Under the pieces are notes generated by a model. It worked only from the letters and a program-made list of their open reading frames with translations. It searched no databases and had not been told where the DNA came from. From positions 1,230,501 to 1,294,500 of the forward strand of contig NZ_JNIR01000001.1 of the NCBI RefSeq assembly GCF_000702605.1: a DNA stretch of 64,000 nucleotides, in the 5' to 3' direction. A program made the position numbers and the translations under genes. Of the stretch, positions 1-7,591 are shown one piece after another (position 1 is the stretch's first letter; every line of letters starts with the position of its first letter). The DNA comes from Exiguobacterium acetylicum DSM 20416 (GTDB lineage Bacteria; Bacillota; Bacilli; Exiguobacteriales; Exiguobacteriaceae).

Positions 1-708
1 ATTACAGAACAGATACGGTTCTTTTCAGCTCCTGGTGATCAACAACGAATACAGGCGCATACAATCGAGGAAATCTTTGTTTCTCAAAACGACTCGCTCA
101 CGTATCCCTTTAGTGATCCAGACACTTCGTCCGTTGCCATGAACGAGATCGTGACATGGGACAAACCATCTACGTTCTCCTACACGCGCAAATTGATTAA
201 GCGGAGAGACACCGTCACGGCACGCGATGCCGAAGCTCAAACGCCACACCCGGATTACCGACCGTTGACCGATGGGACATTGATGACTTGTAAGTCGATT
301 GCTGTAGACCTCATCGCTGCGGAGTATCCTGAGGAGTCAGGAGCGTGGACGATTCAGGAAATCTATCGGGATTTTCCATTCATTAACGTGAAAGTACGCC
401 GGACTCGTGACGACCCAAATCTCGCTCATAAACGTCGTTTGACGATTCTCCTGATTGAAGAAACTTATGAAGTCAGCCTAATCGTTGATAACGAGTCGAT
501 TATCGCGCTCTACCATGACTCGTCACAACCGTTGCCTAATAGCGTGCCCAAAGAAGTTATACGTGACGCACTCATGCCTTATCTGACATTAAAGCCATAT
601 TATGTCTTCGACCAGGCGCTCGATCAGTACGTCCTCTGCGGACTACTCGACTCCGTTCATGCTTACTTACCGGCAACGAACGAAGTCGTTTTATTGCGCG
701 ACTTATGA
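1..708 (+). CDS. Hypothetical protein, 5' end outside window
   Basis: The frame that stops with TGA at 706-708 is open right back to base 1, so the gene begins upstream. An internal ATG at 139 has no ribosome site in front of it and is not a convincing start. The visible 235 residues contain no membrane segment or motif I recognise; the middle is a mixed beta-rich stretch with many charged residues. It converges on the nucleotidyltransferase gene with a single base between the two stops. No function is offered. Confidence 0.7.
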   Translation: MTEQIRFFSAPGDQQRIQAHTIEEIFVSQNDSLTYPFSDPDTSSVAMNEIVTWDKPSTFSYTRKLIKRRDTVTARDAEAQTPHPDYRPLTDGTLMTCKSIAVDLIAAEYPEESGAWTIQEIYRDFPFINVKVRRTRDDPNLAHKRRLTILLIEETYEVSLIVDNESIIALYHDSSQPLPNSVPKEVIRDALMPYLTLKPYYVFDQALDQYVLCGLLDSVHAYLPATNEVVLLRDL

Positions 709-709
709 G

Positions 710-1240
710 TTAGTTCAGCCATTGATCTATCCGATTCCTTATTGCTTTTGGAAGAACGAGTCGTCTCAGCTGTTCCAGTCGTTCTCGGTCCGCTTCCTGC
801 TTAGCAAGACATTGCTCAATCATCGCGACCTTTTGTTCCCGTCCTGGAATCAGTTGATAGATGACGTACCAATCAACGAGTGACATGAACGGACGTCCAG
901 TTGAATCAATCGATTGTTCATCAAACGGATAGATGAACACGCCCTCACCATGACGAATCTGCAGTCCGCTCATCAAATCGATATCGATTCCTTCGATGAT
1001 AAATTCCTGGAACACTTCCGTCGCATAAAGTGACGTCTTGTCTTGTTCGACGACAGTCCCCATGTCCGCCAACAGTTGGACTGCTCGTTCGGCGTCCGCT
1101 AACGCGACGACGAGATCGATGTCGCGCGGTACAACTGGTAGTCCATGCTGCGCCAACAATAATGAACCACCGATACCAAAATGAATCCGTTCTTGCTGCA
1201 AACAAACGACGACTTTTTCTAAGACTTGCTCAAGACTCAT
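710..1240 (-). CDS. Nucleotidyltransferase-fold protein
   Basis: A 176-residue protein with the start of a minimal nucleotidyltransferase domain: an IGGSLLLAQHGL segment followed by PRDIDLVV, i.e. the G-S motif and the D-x-D metal pair at about residues 24-43. A further acidic pair, IDIDL, lies near residue 87. The fold transfers nucleotides to a small molecule, protein or RNA; the substrate cannot be read here. Its ATG overlaps the last four bases of the TetR gene upstream, so the two are translationally coupled. No HEPN partner lies next to it. Confidence 0.65.
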   Translation of the reverse strand: MSLEQVLEKVVVCLQQERIHFGIGGSLLLAQHGLPVVPRDIDLVVALADAERAVQLLADMGTVVEQDKTSLYATEVFQEFIIEGIDIDLMSGLQIRHGEGVFIYPFDEQSIDSTGRPFMSLVDWYVIYQLIPGREQKVAMIEQCLAKQEADRERLEQLRRLVLPKAIRNRIDQWLN

Positions 1241-1824
1241 CGCCGGAACCCCGCTGCTCGAAACGGTCCTTCCATCGAAATCGTAAAGACAATTCGAGCA
1301 ATTTCATCCGGTGATGTCTCGTTTGGGTGGCTCAACCAGGATTCGATGACACCGAGATGGGCGGCTGAGAGATAGGCAATGAGATAATTTTCTGGAACAA
1401 GCCGTTCTCCTTGTTCCGGTAGTCCCGAGAACAGAATCTGTTGCATGTAATCACGGACCCGCTTCCGAAACATCCCGTCACTCGATGGACTGAGTAAGAT
1501 CCGCATCAGCGTCCGGTGTTCATAAAGAAACGTTAGAAACGGGATGATTCGTCGGTATGGTGAGTCCTCCGTTTTGTTGATCAGGACGAATGGAATCTCG
1601 CGTTCGAACGTCGCTTCGATCTTTTCAAAAACCTCATTCGTCATCCGCTCGAGCAGTTCGTATTTATCCGCGTAATGATGGTAGAACGTCCCGCGATTGA
1701 CTTCCGCTCGTTCCGTCAACAACTTAATTGTCACGGCGTCAAATCCGACTTCGTCGATCAGCTGAAGGAACGTCTCGCGTATCCTCCGGTCGGTCCGGAT
1801 AACGCGTAAATCCTGTTTTTTCAT
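1237..1824 (-). CDS. TetR/AcrR family repressor
   Basis: The N-terminus carries a TetR DNA-binding domain (RETFLQLIDEVGFDAVTI, then LTERAEVNRGTFYHHYADK, about residues 15-50), followed by a helical ligand/dimer domain resembling TetR_C_8. I place the start at the ATG at 1824, preceded by AAAGAGGCG at good spacing; a TTG 21 bases upstream is also in frame. It is divergent from an ABC exporter, and the perfect palindrome at 1861-1876 lies just upstream. Inference: it represses itself and the exporter, released by a transported compound. Confidence 0.85.
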   Translation of the reverse strand: MKKQDLRVIRTDRRIRETFLQLIDEVGFDAVTIKLLTERAEVNRGTFYHHYADKYELLERMTNEVFEKIEATFEREIPFVLINKTEDSPYRRIIPFLTFLYEHRTLMRILLSPSSDGMFRKRVRDYMQQILFSGLPEQGERLVPENYLIAYLSAAHLGVIESWLSHPNETSPDEIARIVFTISMEGPFRAAGFRR

Positions 1825-1860
1825 CGAAATCGCCTCTTTCTTCAACAGATTGTCGGGATG

Positions 1861-1876
1861 TGTCGCTTAAGCGACA
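1861..1876. promoter_or_regulatory. Perfect 16-bp palindrome, likely TetR operator
   Basis: TGTCGCTTAAGCGACA is its own reverse complement. It lies 37 bases upstream of the tetR start and 20 bases upstream of a candidate -35 element for the divergent ABC operon. Position and symmetry fit a dimeric TetR binding site; binding itself is inferred. Confidence 0.6.
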
Positions 1877-1895
1877 GATGGACGTCAACTGGTCA

Positions 1896-1924
1896 TTGCT
1901 CCCAGTTTCTCTCCCTTTTATAAT
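1896..1924 (+). promoter_or_regulatory. Candidate promoter for ABC operon
   Basis: A perfect -10 hexamer TATAAT (1919-1924) has a weak -35 TTGCTC (1896-1901) at 17 bases. It lies about 55 bases upstream of the exporter ATG and just downstream of the palindrome at 1861-1876. Confidence 0.45.
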
Positions 1925-1978
1925 GAAATTAAGCAACACGTTGTTCAATAATTATTTCATAAAAGGAGGGAGAATACG

Positions 1979-2695
1979 ATGGATTTACGATTACACGGTG
2001 TATCAAAATCATTTCATCAACAGAACGTCCTCCAACAGATTGATCTTTTGATTCCATCCGGTGAAATTTGTGGTTTGCTCGGTCCGTCAGGTTCCGGAAA
2101 GACGACATTGATTCGTTTGATGATTGGTGCAATCCAAGCAGACGCAGGTTCGATTCAGATTGGCGACACTTCGATACCAAACTTCAAGATGTTATCGCAG
2201 ATTGGTTTCATGCCACAAAATGATGCCTTATACGAGGATTTATCTGGTCTTGCGAATCTGCAATTTTTCGGTTCCTTATACAACATGTCCCGTCAGGATT
2301 TAGCAAAACGAATCGACGAGGTCTTGACACTCGTCGATTTAACAAATGATCAAAAAAAGCTCGTTCGCCATTATTCCGGCGGGATGAAGAAACGATTATC
2401 CCTCGCCATCTCGATCCTGCATCGCCCTAGCGTCCTATTTCTGGATGAGCCGACCGTCGGGATCGATCCCGTGTTACGCCGCCAGATTTGGAATCAATTC
2501 CAAACGATCCGTACGCAAGGCACGACGATTGTCGTTTCAACCCACGTCATGGATGAAATCAACGAATGCGACCGTGCCGCACTGATCTATAACGGTCGGA
2601 TCATCGCCTACGATCCGCTCGACCGTTTACTTGCGCAGACTGAAAACGGTCAGGTCGAGGAACTGTTCCTGCTCGCTGGAAAGGACGTGACGTAA
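1979..2695 (+). CDS. ABC transporter ATP-binding protein
   Basis: A 238-residue ATPase of the ABC-2 exporter type. It has Walker A GPSGSGKTT (about residues 35-43), signature YSGGMKKRL, Walker B VLFLDEPTVGIDP and the switch histidine in STHVMDE. AAAGGAGGGAG precedes the ATG. Its stop overlaps the start of the permease gene by one base, so the two form an operon. It powers the membrane partner at 2695, probably for drug or peptide export under control of the divergent TetR protein. The substrate is unknown. Confidence 0.9.
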   Translation: MDLRLHGVSKSFHQQNVLQQIDLLIPSGEICGLLGPSGSGKTTLIRLMIGAIQADAGSIQIGDTSIPNFKMLSQIGFMPQNDALYEDLSGLANLQFFGSLYNMSRQDLAKRIDEVLTLVDLTNDQKKLVRHYSGGMKKRLSLAISILHRPSVLFLDEPTVGIDPVLRRQIWNQFQTIRTQGTTIVVSTHVMDEINECDRAALIYNGRIIAYDPLDRLLAQTENGQVEELFLLAGKDVT

Positions 2696-3723
2696 TGTGG
2701 CAACTCGCACGACGGGTCATCCGTCAAACGTTGAACGATAAACGAAGCGTCGGACTCATTTTGCTTGCTCCATTATTAATCTTCACCTTAATCTATTTCC
2801 TACTTGGAAACGATGATTACACGCCTGTCGTCGCCATCAGTCAAGATGTACCGGCTCCAGTCTCTCAAGCGATCGAAAAACAGGATCTGTCGATTAAAAC
2901 GTATAACGGTAGTGATGCGGACGCCTATCTCAAAGATCACGAAACGGTCGACGTCGTCTTAGAGATGAGCGACAATCAGCTGTCCTTAAGTCTCCGCGAA
3001 CCATCGACGAAAAGTTCGAAAGCACTACGCGAGATTCAAGCTGGACTTGCGTCACTGCAACCGACGATGCAATTCGAGACGAACTATCTGTACGGAGATG
3101 TTGATCAATCGACCTTTGATGCGCTTGGCTTCGTCTTTTTATCGCTGTTCTCATTCTTCTTCGTCTTTATCTTGTCAGCAATGGCACTCGTCAAAGAACG
3201 CAGTGGCGGCACGCTCGAGCGGTTGATGATGACACCGATTCGCCAAACCGACGTCATCTTCGGCTATACGCTCGGTTATAGCGTCTTCGCCTCGATCCAA
3301 GCGATTCTTGTCGTCCTGTACGCGACGACCGTTCTTGACTTACCGTCTGAAGGTTCGATCATCTGGGTCTTCCTGACGATGCTTGGACTTGCCGTCGTCG
3401 CGGTCTTGTTCGGGGCAACGATTTCGATTTTTGCCCAGTCTGAGCTGCAGGTCGTCCAGTTGATTCCCTTTACGATCATTCCACAGATCTTCTTCTCAGG
3501 TTTGATTCCGCTCGATCTAATCCCGTACGGACTCGGTAACATCGGATATATCACCCCGATCTTCTACGGAGCGAGTGCGATCAAAGAGGTGCTCGTCTAC
3601 GGCAACGGGTGGTCAAGCATCTGGCCGTACTGGCTCGGACTATTCCTTTATGGCGCAGCCTTGTTCCTGTTGAACATGCTTGCTCTTAATAAGTATCGTG
3701 GACATCAAAAAAGACACGGCTGA
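2695..3723 (+). CDS. ABC-2 type transporter permease
   Basis: A 342-residue membrane protein: one N-terminal helix (about residues 19-37), a roughly 120-residue extracytoplasmic loop, then five or six helices. The typical ABC-2 motif VKERSGGTLERLMMTP follows the second helix. It is the membrane half of the exporter encoded just upstream (TAATG overlap). The family includes drug exporters of the YhgE/DrrB kind. The gene ends directly against the opposing gene at 3724, with a shared hairpin over both stops. Confidence 0.88.
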   Translation: MWQLARRVIRQTLNDKRSVGLILLAPLLIFTLIYFLLGNDDYTPVVAISQDVPAPVSQAIEKQDLSIKTYNGSDADAYLKDHETVDVVLEMSDNQLSLSLREPSTKSSKALREIQAGLASLQPTMQFETNYLYGDVDQSTFDALGFVFLSLFSFFFVFILSAMALVKERSGGTLERLMMTPIRQTDVIFGYTLGYSVFASIQAILVVLYATTVLDLPSEGSIIWVFLTMLGLAVVAVLFGATISIFAQSELQVVQLIPFTIIPQIFFSGLIPLDLIPYGLGNIGYITPIFYGASAIKEVLVYGNGWSSIWPYWLGLFLYGAALFLLNMLALNKYRGHQKRHG

Positions 3724-3740
3724 TTACACAAGCCGTGTCT
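3707..3740. terminator. Bidirectional terminator across two stop codons
   Basis: AGACACGGCT (3712-3721) pairs perfectly with AGCCGTGTCT (3731-3740) around a 9-base loop. On the minus strand it is followed by six T, on the plus strand by GATTTTGC. Both converging stop codons (TGA 3721-3723, and TAA on the minus strand at 3724-3726) lie in the hairpin. Confidence 0.75.
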
Positions 3741-4425
3741 GATTTTGCTCAAGCTGTTCGAGGAAAGCAGTCCGTCGCGAGGGATCGAGTGTCTGCTCTG
3801 CCACGTCGGCATACCGAACGAGCTGATAGATCTCATGCGGGACCGTGACCTCTAAGCGTGTAAACCACTCCGTCAGCGTCTCATATGTCCGCCGTTGTTG
3901 CACTGGAGCAAGTGATCGATTGAACGCGCGCACCGCTTCACGAATTTTTGAATCAAGAATACTGTCTTTAGATGAGGACTGGACTTCAGGCGTTAGCGGA
4001 AGCGATAGAGCGGTTCGTTTCGGTTGATGACTTGATGGGAATGACCACTGCATACGGTTGAATCGTTGTCGACGATACAGGTAGATGATGACTAGAGCGA
4101 CCATCCAAGGAGTCATACGTGCGATTTGATTGATCGCATCTGTCAAGAAACCTTCCCCAAGCTCAATCGGTTTTTTCTTTTTAGGTTCCTTCCGATATCT
4201 TTCGTGCCCAATTTTTGAAGAATCCGGTTGTTTGATGATTTGTTCTTCTTTCACATAGATGACTTTTTTAGTCGGTAAGATCTTGCTCGGAATATGTACC
4301 CAGTTCCCTGTCGATTGATCAATCGGTGGATCGATCAATGCTTGATACGATAGTTTTACACCCATGATGCCTAAAAATAGGACTAGGTACGTCAAAAAAG
4401 TCATTCCAATGATTCGATGTCTCAT
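3724..4425 (-). CDS. Membrane protein with DUF4129-like tail
   Basis: About 233 residues: an N-terminal helix (FLTYLVLFLGIMGVKLSY), a lysine-rich extracytoplasmic stretch, a second helix (PWMVALVIIYLYRR), and a soluble tail with RRTYETLTEWFTRLEV and IYQLVRYADV. The tail aligns by eye with the protein at 45235-45864, so the window holds two paralogues. The ATG at 4425 has GGAGGTG at correct spacing and is preferred over longer frames. The tail resembles DUF4129, often tied to transglutaminase or MoxR systems, but none is encoded nearby. Confidence 0.7.
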   Translation of the reverse strand: MRHRIIGMTFLTYLVLFLGIMGVKLSYQALIDPPIDQSTGNWVHIPSKILPTKKVIYVKEEQIIKQPDSSKIGHERYRKEPKKKKPIELGEGFLTDAINQIARMTPWMVALVIIYLYRRQRFNRMQWSFPSSHQPKRTALSLPLTPEVQSSSKDSILDSKIREAVRAFNRSLAPVQQRRTYETLTEWFTRLEVTVPHEIYQLVRYADVAEQTLDPSRRTAFLEQLEQNQTRLV

Positions 4426-4507
4426 TTCATCCTGCACCTCCAAACCGAATTGAAATCCGTGACACAAGATCTTTTCCCATATGTTACCATGAAAGGAGGC
4501 GATTCAG

Positions 4508-4852
4508 ATGAGTTACGAAAAAGTATTTCAAATGCCAATGTTGCAGCTGTATAAGGTATACCGTCAAAAAGTCGAGCGTAAGCAACGGACACAAGAGGAA
4601 CTCGATGACGTGCTGTTCTGGTTGACCGGACACACGCAATCAACTCTTGAACAAGCCATACAAACCCAAACTGTCGCAGCCTTTTTCGAGCACGCACCCG
4701 ACCTGAACGAACGCCGATTTTTAGTCACTGGCGTCATCTGCGGGATTCGTGTGGAAAATCTAACGGATCCGCACATTCGTAACATCCGGATTCTCGACAA
4801 ACTCGTCGATGAGTTGGCGAAAGGAAAAGCGTTAGCTAAAATCTTACGATAA
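4508..4852 (+). CDS. DUF2200 family protein
   Basis: This 114-residue protein matches the DUF2200 pattern along its length: YRQKVERKQRTQEELDDVLFW near the N-terminus, LTGVICGIRVE-like VTGVICGIRVENL in the middle, and the conserved ending LDKLVDELAKGKALAKILR. The family is cytosolic and of unknown biochemical function. AAGGAGGCG precedes the ATG. A 56-residue membrane protein follows 12 bases later with its own strong ribosome site, suggesting co-transcription. Confidence 0.88.
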   Translation: MSYEKVFQMPMLQLYKVYRQKVERKQRTQEELDDVLFWLTGHTQSTLEQAIQTQTVAAFFEHAPDLNERRFLVTGVICGIRVENLTDPHIRNIRILDKLVDELAKGKALAKILR

Positions 4853-4864
4853 GGAGGAATGCTG

Positions 4865-5035
4865 ATGTCTACTTTACTCAGTACACTGGCGATCCTCGTC
4901 ATGGTGACCAGTGCGACCTATTTCATCGTCTATCAAGTCAAACGAAATAAAGGAACCCATCGTTCACCCGTCTATCGACTTGCTTTTAGTGGTCTGTTGG
5001 TCGGCTTGATGGTCAGTTATTTTTTGTTGACGTGA
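4865..5035 (+). CDS. Small two-helix membrane protein
   Basis: A 56-residue ORF with an AAGGAGGAA ribosome site seven bases before its ATG. It has two hydrophobic segments, LSTLAILVMVTSATYFIVY and LAFSGLLVGLMVSYFLL, split by a basic loop VKRNKGTHRS. It sits 12 bases after the DUF2200 gene. I do not recognise a family. Confidence 0.7.
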   Translation: MSTLLSTLAILVMVTSATYFIVYQVKRNKGTHRSPVYRLAFSGLLVGLMVSYFLLT

Positions 5036-5110
5036 GTCGTGATTTTTAGTTTTTGATTTAAACAATAAAATCATTAATACAGTATTTGAAATAATGAAGG
5101 AGGTATACGA

Positions 5111-5320
5111 TTGAAGATTCGAAAATGGATCCTTCCGCTTTTGCTACTCATCTGTCTTGCTTCACCGAATGCCGCAACAACATATGTGAAATGGACGGTC
5201 GCTCCGACGGGTCACTATCTCGAACGTCTTCAAGCGGCTGACATTCCTTATAAAGTCCGCCAACACACGCTTTACATTCAAGAAAAGGATCTGCGCCGCG
5301 TCACGTCGTGTTGTACATGA
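5111..5320 (+). CDS. Small secreted protein, TTG start
   Basis: A 69-residue protein starting with TTG, supported by AAGGAGG eight bases upstream. The N-terminus is a classic signal peptide: KIRKW, then ILPLLLLICLASPNA, with likely cleavage near residue 22. The rest is short, with a Cys-Cys pair at the end. A strong terminator follows. Family unknown. Confidence 0.65.
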   Translation: MKIRKWILPLLLLICLASPNAATTYVKWTVAPTGHYLERLQAADIPYKVRQHTLYIQEKDLRRVTSCCT

Positions 5321-5329
5321 CAACGATAG

Positions 5330-5364
5330 AAAACCCCCTCATTTCAGCGAAATGAGGGGGTTTT
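5330..5364. terminator. Strong bidirectional terminator
   Basis: AAAACCCCCTCATTTC (5330-5345) pairs fully with 5349-5364 across a 3-base loop and is flanked by A and T runs. It lies between the secreted-protein gene and the convergent FMN reductase gene and can serve both. Confidence 0.9.
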
Positions 5365-5379
5365 CTGATCAATCACGAA

Positions 5380-5922
5380 TTAGCGAATCGTTTTTAACGC
5401 CGTTGCCCACGGAATGACTTGATCGAGCATTTGGTTGACCGATGTTTCTTGAACGGCTGCCGCTTTTAAGACCGATCCGTTCTCGAAATCAGTGAACAAG
5501 GATAATGCCGGATGCACACGGACATCGGCAATCAATAACTCACCGAGGATGCCGCGCAAGTGTTCTGCTGCCCGCGCTCCACCGACAGAACCGTAAGAGA
5601 CGATCCCTGCCGCTTTATTGTTCCATTCGACTCGTAAATAATCGAGCGCATTCTTGAGTGAGGCTGCGATGGAGTGGTTGTATTCCTGGACGATGAAGAC
5701 GAATCCGTCTTGTGCCGCGACATCCTTCGACCAATCAGCAGCACCTGACGCATCCCCGTCCTTTTCACCTAGGAGCGGTAATTTGTAGTCGGCGATATCA
5801 AGAATCGTATAGTTCGCATCCCCCCGTTGATCCGCGAGTTGTTTGACCCAGTTCCCGACTTGTGGGCTGAGGCGTCCTTCACGTGTGGATCCTAAGACGA
5901 TACCAATGTTTAATTTCTCCAT
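5380..5922 (-). CDS. NAD(P)H-dependent FMN reductase
   Basis: A flavodoxin-fold reductase of about 180 residues. The flavin phosphate loop GSTREGR lies near residue 12, and the family motif EYNHSIAASLKNALDYL near residue 100. Such enzymes reduce flavins or quinones. Two ATGs are in frame; the one at 5922 has GAGGAGG at eight bases, the one at 5928 only two. It follows the ring-cleaving dioxygenase gene by about 50 bases with no terminator between, so it probably belongs to the MhqR-type quinone response. Confidence 0.87.
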   Translation of the reverse strand: MEKLNIGIVLGSTREGRLSPQVGNWVKQLADQRGDANYTILDIADYKLPLLGEKDGDASGAADWSKDVAAQDGFVFIVQEYNHSIAASLKNALDYLRVEWNNKAAGIVSYGSVGGARAAEHLRGILGELLIADVRVHPALSLFTDFENGSVLKAAAVQETSVNQMLDQVIPWATALKTIR

Positions 5923-5976
5923 TTTCATTTCCTCCTCTTGTTTAGATGCGGTTAGTTACATTATCGTAATGTTCTC

Positions 5977-6960
5977 TTAAAGGTATTCTTTTTCGATCTT
6001 GCGCGTACTCCGGACCGTATCGATCGGACGGACCATTTGTTCGATTTGTGCTCGTTGTGGCTCGAGGAATGGTGGTAATGACAATTTCTCCCCGACCGTT
6101 TCGTATGGCTCATCACCCATGAAACCAGGACCATCCGTTGCCCACTCGAACAAGACACCACGCGCGACACGAGCGTAGAGCGATTCGAAGAAGAAGCGAT
6201 CAACGTAACCGGATGTGTTGAAGCGAAGCTGTTGCATCCGCTCGATCCATTCCTGTAAGGCAGCCGTATCTTCAACGCGGAAAGCGACGTGGTGGACCGT
6301 TCCGAATCCTTGACGTCCGCTTGGTAGAACGACGTTGTGCTCAACGATGACTTGGGCACCATTTCCGCCTTCGCCCATCTCGAACAAGTGCAGGGAACCA
6401 GCTTGATCGACTTCGCGCATCAACATCGCTTGTTCAAGTACCGCTTTTAAATTGTCGAATTCCGCGATCCGGATGTGAATTGGACCGAGTCCCGTGATCG
6501 CGAACTCGAGGGGTACCGGACCGTTTTGCCACGGCGTGCCGGAAGCGACACCTTGATTATGCTCGTCAGAGATCAACATGTATTGTTGCTCATCGAAATC
6601 GACGAACGAGAGCGTCTTCTTGCCGAATTGTTCTTTGATACCACGGTGCTTGACGTCGTATTTGTCAAAGCGTTTGATCCAGTATTCGAGTGCCGCATCC
6701 GTTGGAACACGGAACGCCGTCTTGAAGATTTCATTCGTTCCGTGTGATCCTTTTTGAATACCAGGGAAATCAAAGAACGTCATATCCGTGCCGGCAGACC
6801 CTTTATCATCTGCAAAGAATAAGTGATATGTCTGGATGTCATCCTGATTGACGGTCTTCTTGACCAATCGCATTCCTAGGACGTTCGTAAAGAAGTCATA
6901 GTTTTTTTCGGCACTGCTCGTAATCGCCGTCACGTGGTGGATTCCTTTTAGTTCATTCAT
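5977..6960 (-). CDS. Ring-cleaving dioxygenase, VOC family (MhqO/MhqA-like)
   Basis: A 327-residue protein of two vicinal-oxygen-chelate halves. The first starts with IHHVTAITSSAEKNYDFF, the second with TVHHVAFRVEDTAALQEW; these HH pairs and later glutamates are typical metal ligands. The family includes Bacillus MhqA, MhqE and MhqO, induced by hydroquinones and catechols and thought to open the aromatic ring. The start has AAAGGAG upstream. An exact MhqR-type operator lies 25 bases upstream, which supports this reading over a general glyoxalase. Confidence 0.88.
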   Translation of the reverse strand: MNELKGIHHVTAITSSAEKNYDFFTNVLGMRLVKKTVNQDDIQTYHLFFADDKGSAGTDMTFFDFPGIQKGSHGTNEIFKTAFRVPTDAALEYWIKRFDKYDVKHRGIKEQFGKKTLSFVDFDEQQYMLISDEHNQGVASGTPWQNGPVPLEFAITGLGPIHIRIAEFDNLKAVLEQAMLMREVDQAGSLHLFEMGEGGNGAQVIVEHNVVLPSGRQGFGTVHHVAFRVEDTAALQEWIERMQQLRFNTSGYVDRFFFESLYARVARGVLFEWATDGPGFMGDEPYETVGEKLSLPPFLEPQRAQIEQMVRPIDTVRSTRKIEKEYL

Positions 6961-6985
6961 GAAAAATCGCTCCTTTAATGGTTAT

Positions 6986-7003
6986 TATCTCGAATTCGAG
7001 ATA
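6986..7003. promoter_or_regulatory. MhqR-type operator, perfect 18-bp palindrome
   Basis: TATCTCGAATTCGAGATA is a perfect inverted repeat. From memory it equals the core of the 9-9 repeat reported for Bacillus subtilis MhqR targets. It sits between the dioxygenase gene and the MarR-family gene, where repression of the dioxygenase/reductase operon would be expected. Confidence 0.8.
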
Positions 7004-7019
7004 TCAGTCTAAAAAAATT

Positions 7020-7463
7020 TTATTGTTTTTTTGCTTGATAGCCGATCGTTTTGGCTGTCTCGATGAATGCTTCGAGATCTGACGGGGCTATTCCTTGAAA
7101 TACTTGATTGATCGCTTGCTCGTGCTCCGGAAAAATCGTTTCCATCAATTGTTGCCCTTCAGGTGTCAGTTCCGCAAATGTCACACGCCGATCCTCTGGA
7201 CATGCTTTGCGGACAACGTAATTCTTCTTTTCGAGCTTATCGATGACGTATGTGATGCTACTGCTCGTGATCAAGACTTTTTTCCCGATCAATTGAATGG
7301 GTTGCCTGCCCCTGTGAAACAGCAACTCAAGGACTGAAAAATCCGTCGGGTTCAATCCCCATTGCGCAACGTCTTTCTTGATGACTTCATGTAACGCATC
7401 GACTGCGCGCACCATGACCGTCAATGCTTTCAAGTTCGGATTCGGTTGTGTCATTTCGTTCAC
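7020..7463 (-). CDS. mhqR: MarR-family regulator, MhqR-like
   Basis: A 147-residue winged-helix protein. The DNA-binding region runs from LNPTDFSVLELLFHRG through ITSSSITYVIDKLEKKNYVVRKACPEDRRV, with the usual wing residues D-R-R. The MhqR assignment rests on the exact operator downstream of the gene and a second, imperfect copy just before its own start, plus the dioxygenase and FMN-reductase genes next to it. MhqR releases DNA on exposure to quinones. Inference: it represses that operon and itself. Confidence 0.82.
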   Translation of the reverse strand: MNEMTQPNPNLKALTVMVRAVDALHEVIKKDVAQWGLNPTDFSVLELLFHRGRQPIQLIGKKVLITSSSITYVIDKLEKKNYVVRKACPEDRRVTFAELTPEGQQLMETIFPEHEQAINQVFQGIAPSDLEAFIETAKTIGYQAKKQ

Positions 7464-7486
7464 CTCTTTTGTATCTTTAATTCATA

Positions 7487-7504
7487 TATCTTTAATTCGA
7501 GATA
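7487..7504. promoter_or_regulatory. Second, imperfect MhqR-type box
   Basis: TATCTTTAATTCGAGATA keeps both outer ATCT/AGAT ends and the TTCGAGATA half of the box at 6986. It lies 24 bases upstream of the regulator's start, suggesting autoregulation. Confidence 0.6.
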
Positions 7505-7555
7505 AATATACCATCCCGATTTTTGTTCGTCAACTGTTTTGAATTACTTTAAATA

Positions 7556-7591
7556 ATGATGAACACTTTAAATGTTCAAAGCGTTCATCAT
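7556..7591 (-). terminator. Hairpin after peptidase S51 gene
   Basis: ATGATGAAC (7556-7564) pairs with GTTCATCAT (7583-7591), extended by CTTT/AAAG. It touches the peptidase stop codon. The tail is T-rich rather than a clean T run, so it is a moderate terminator call. Confidence 0.5.

Noticed and set aside
602-883. Plus-strand ORF over the end of the first gene and the nucleotidyltransferase gene
   Set aside because: It overlaps two better genes, has no ribosome site and no recognisable domain.
710-1240. Nucleotidyltransferase as part of an MNT/HEPN toxin system
   Set aside because: No HEPN-like helical partner is adjacent; the neighbours are TetR and an unknown gene.
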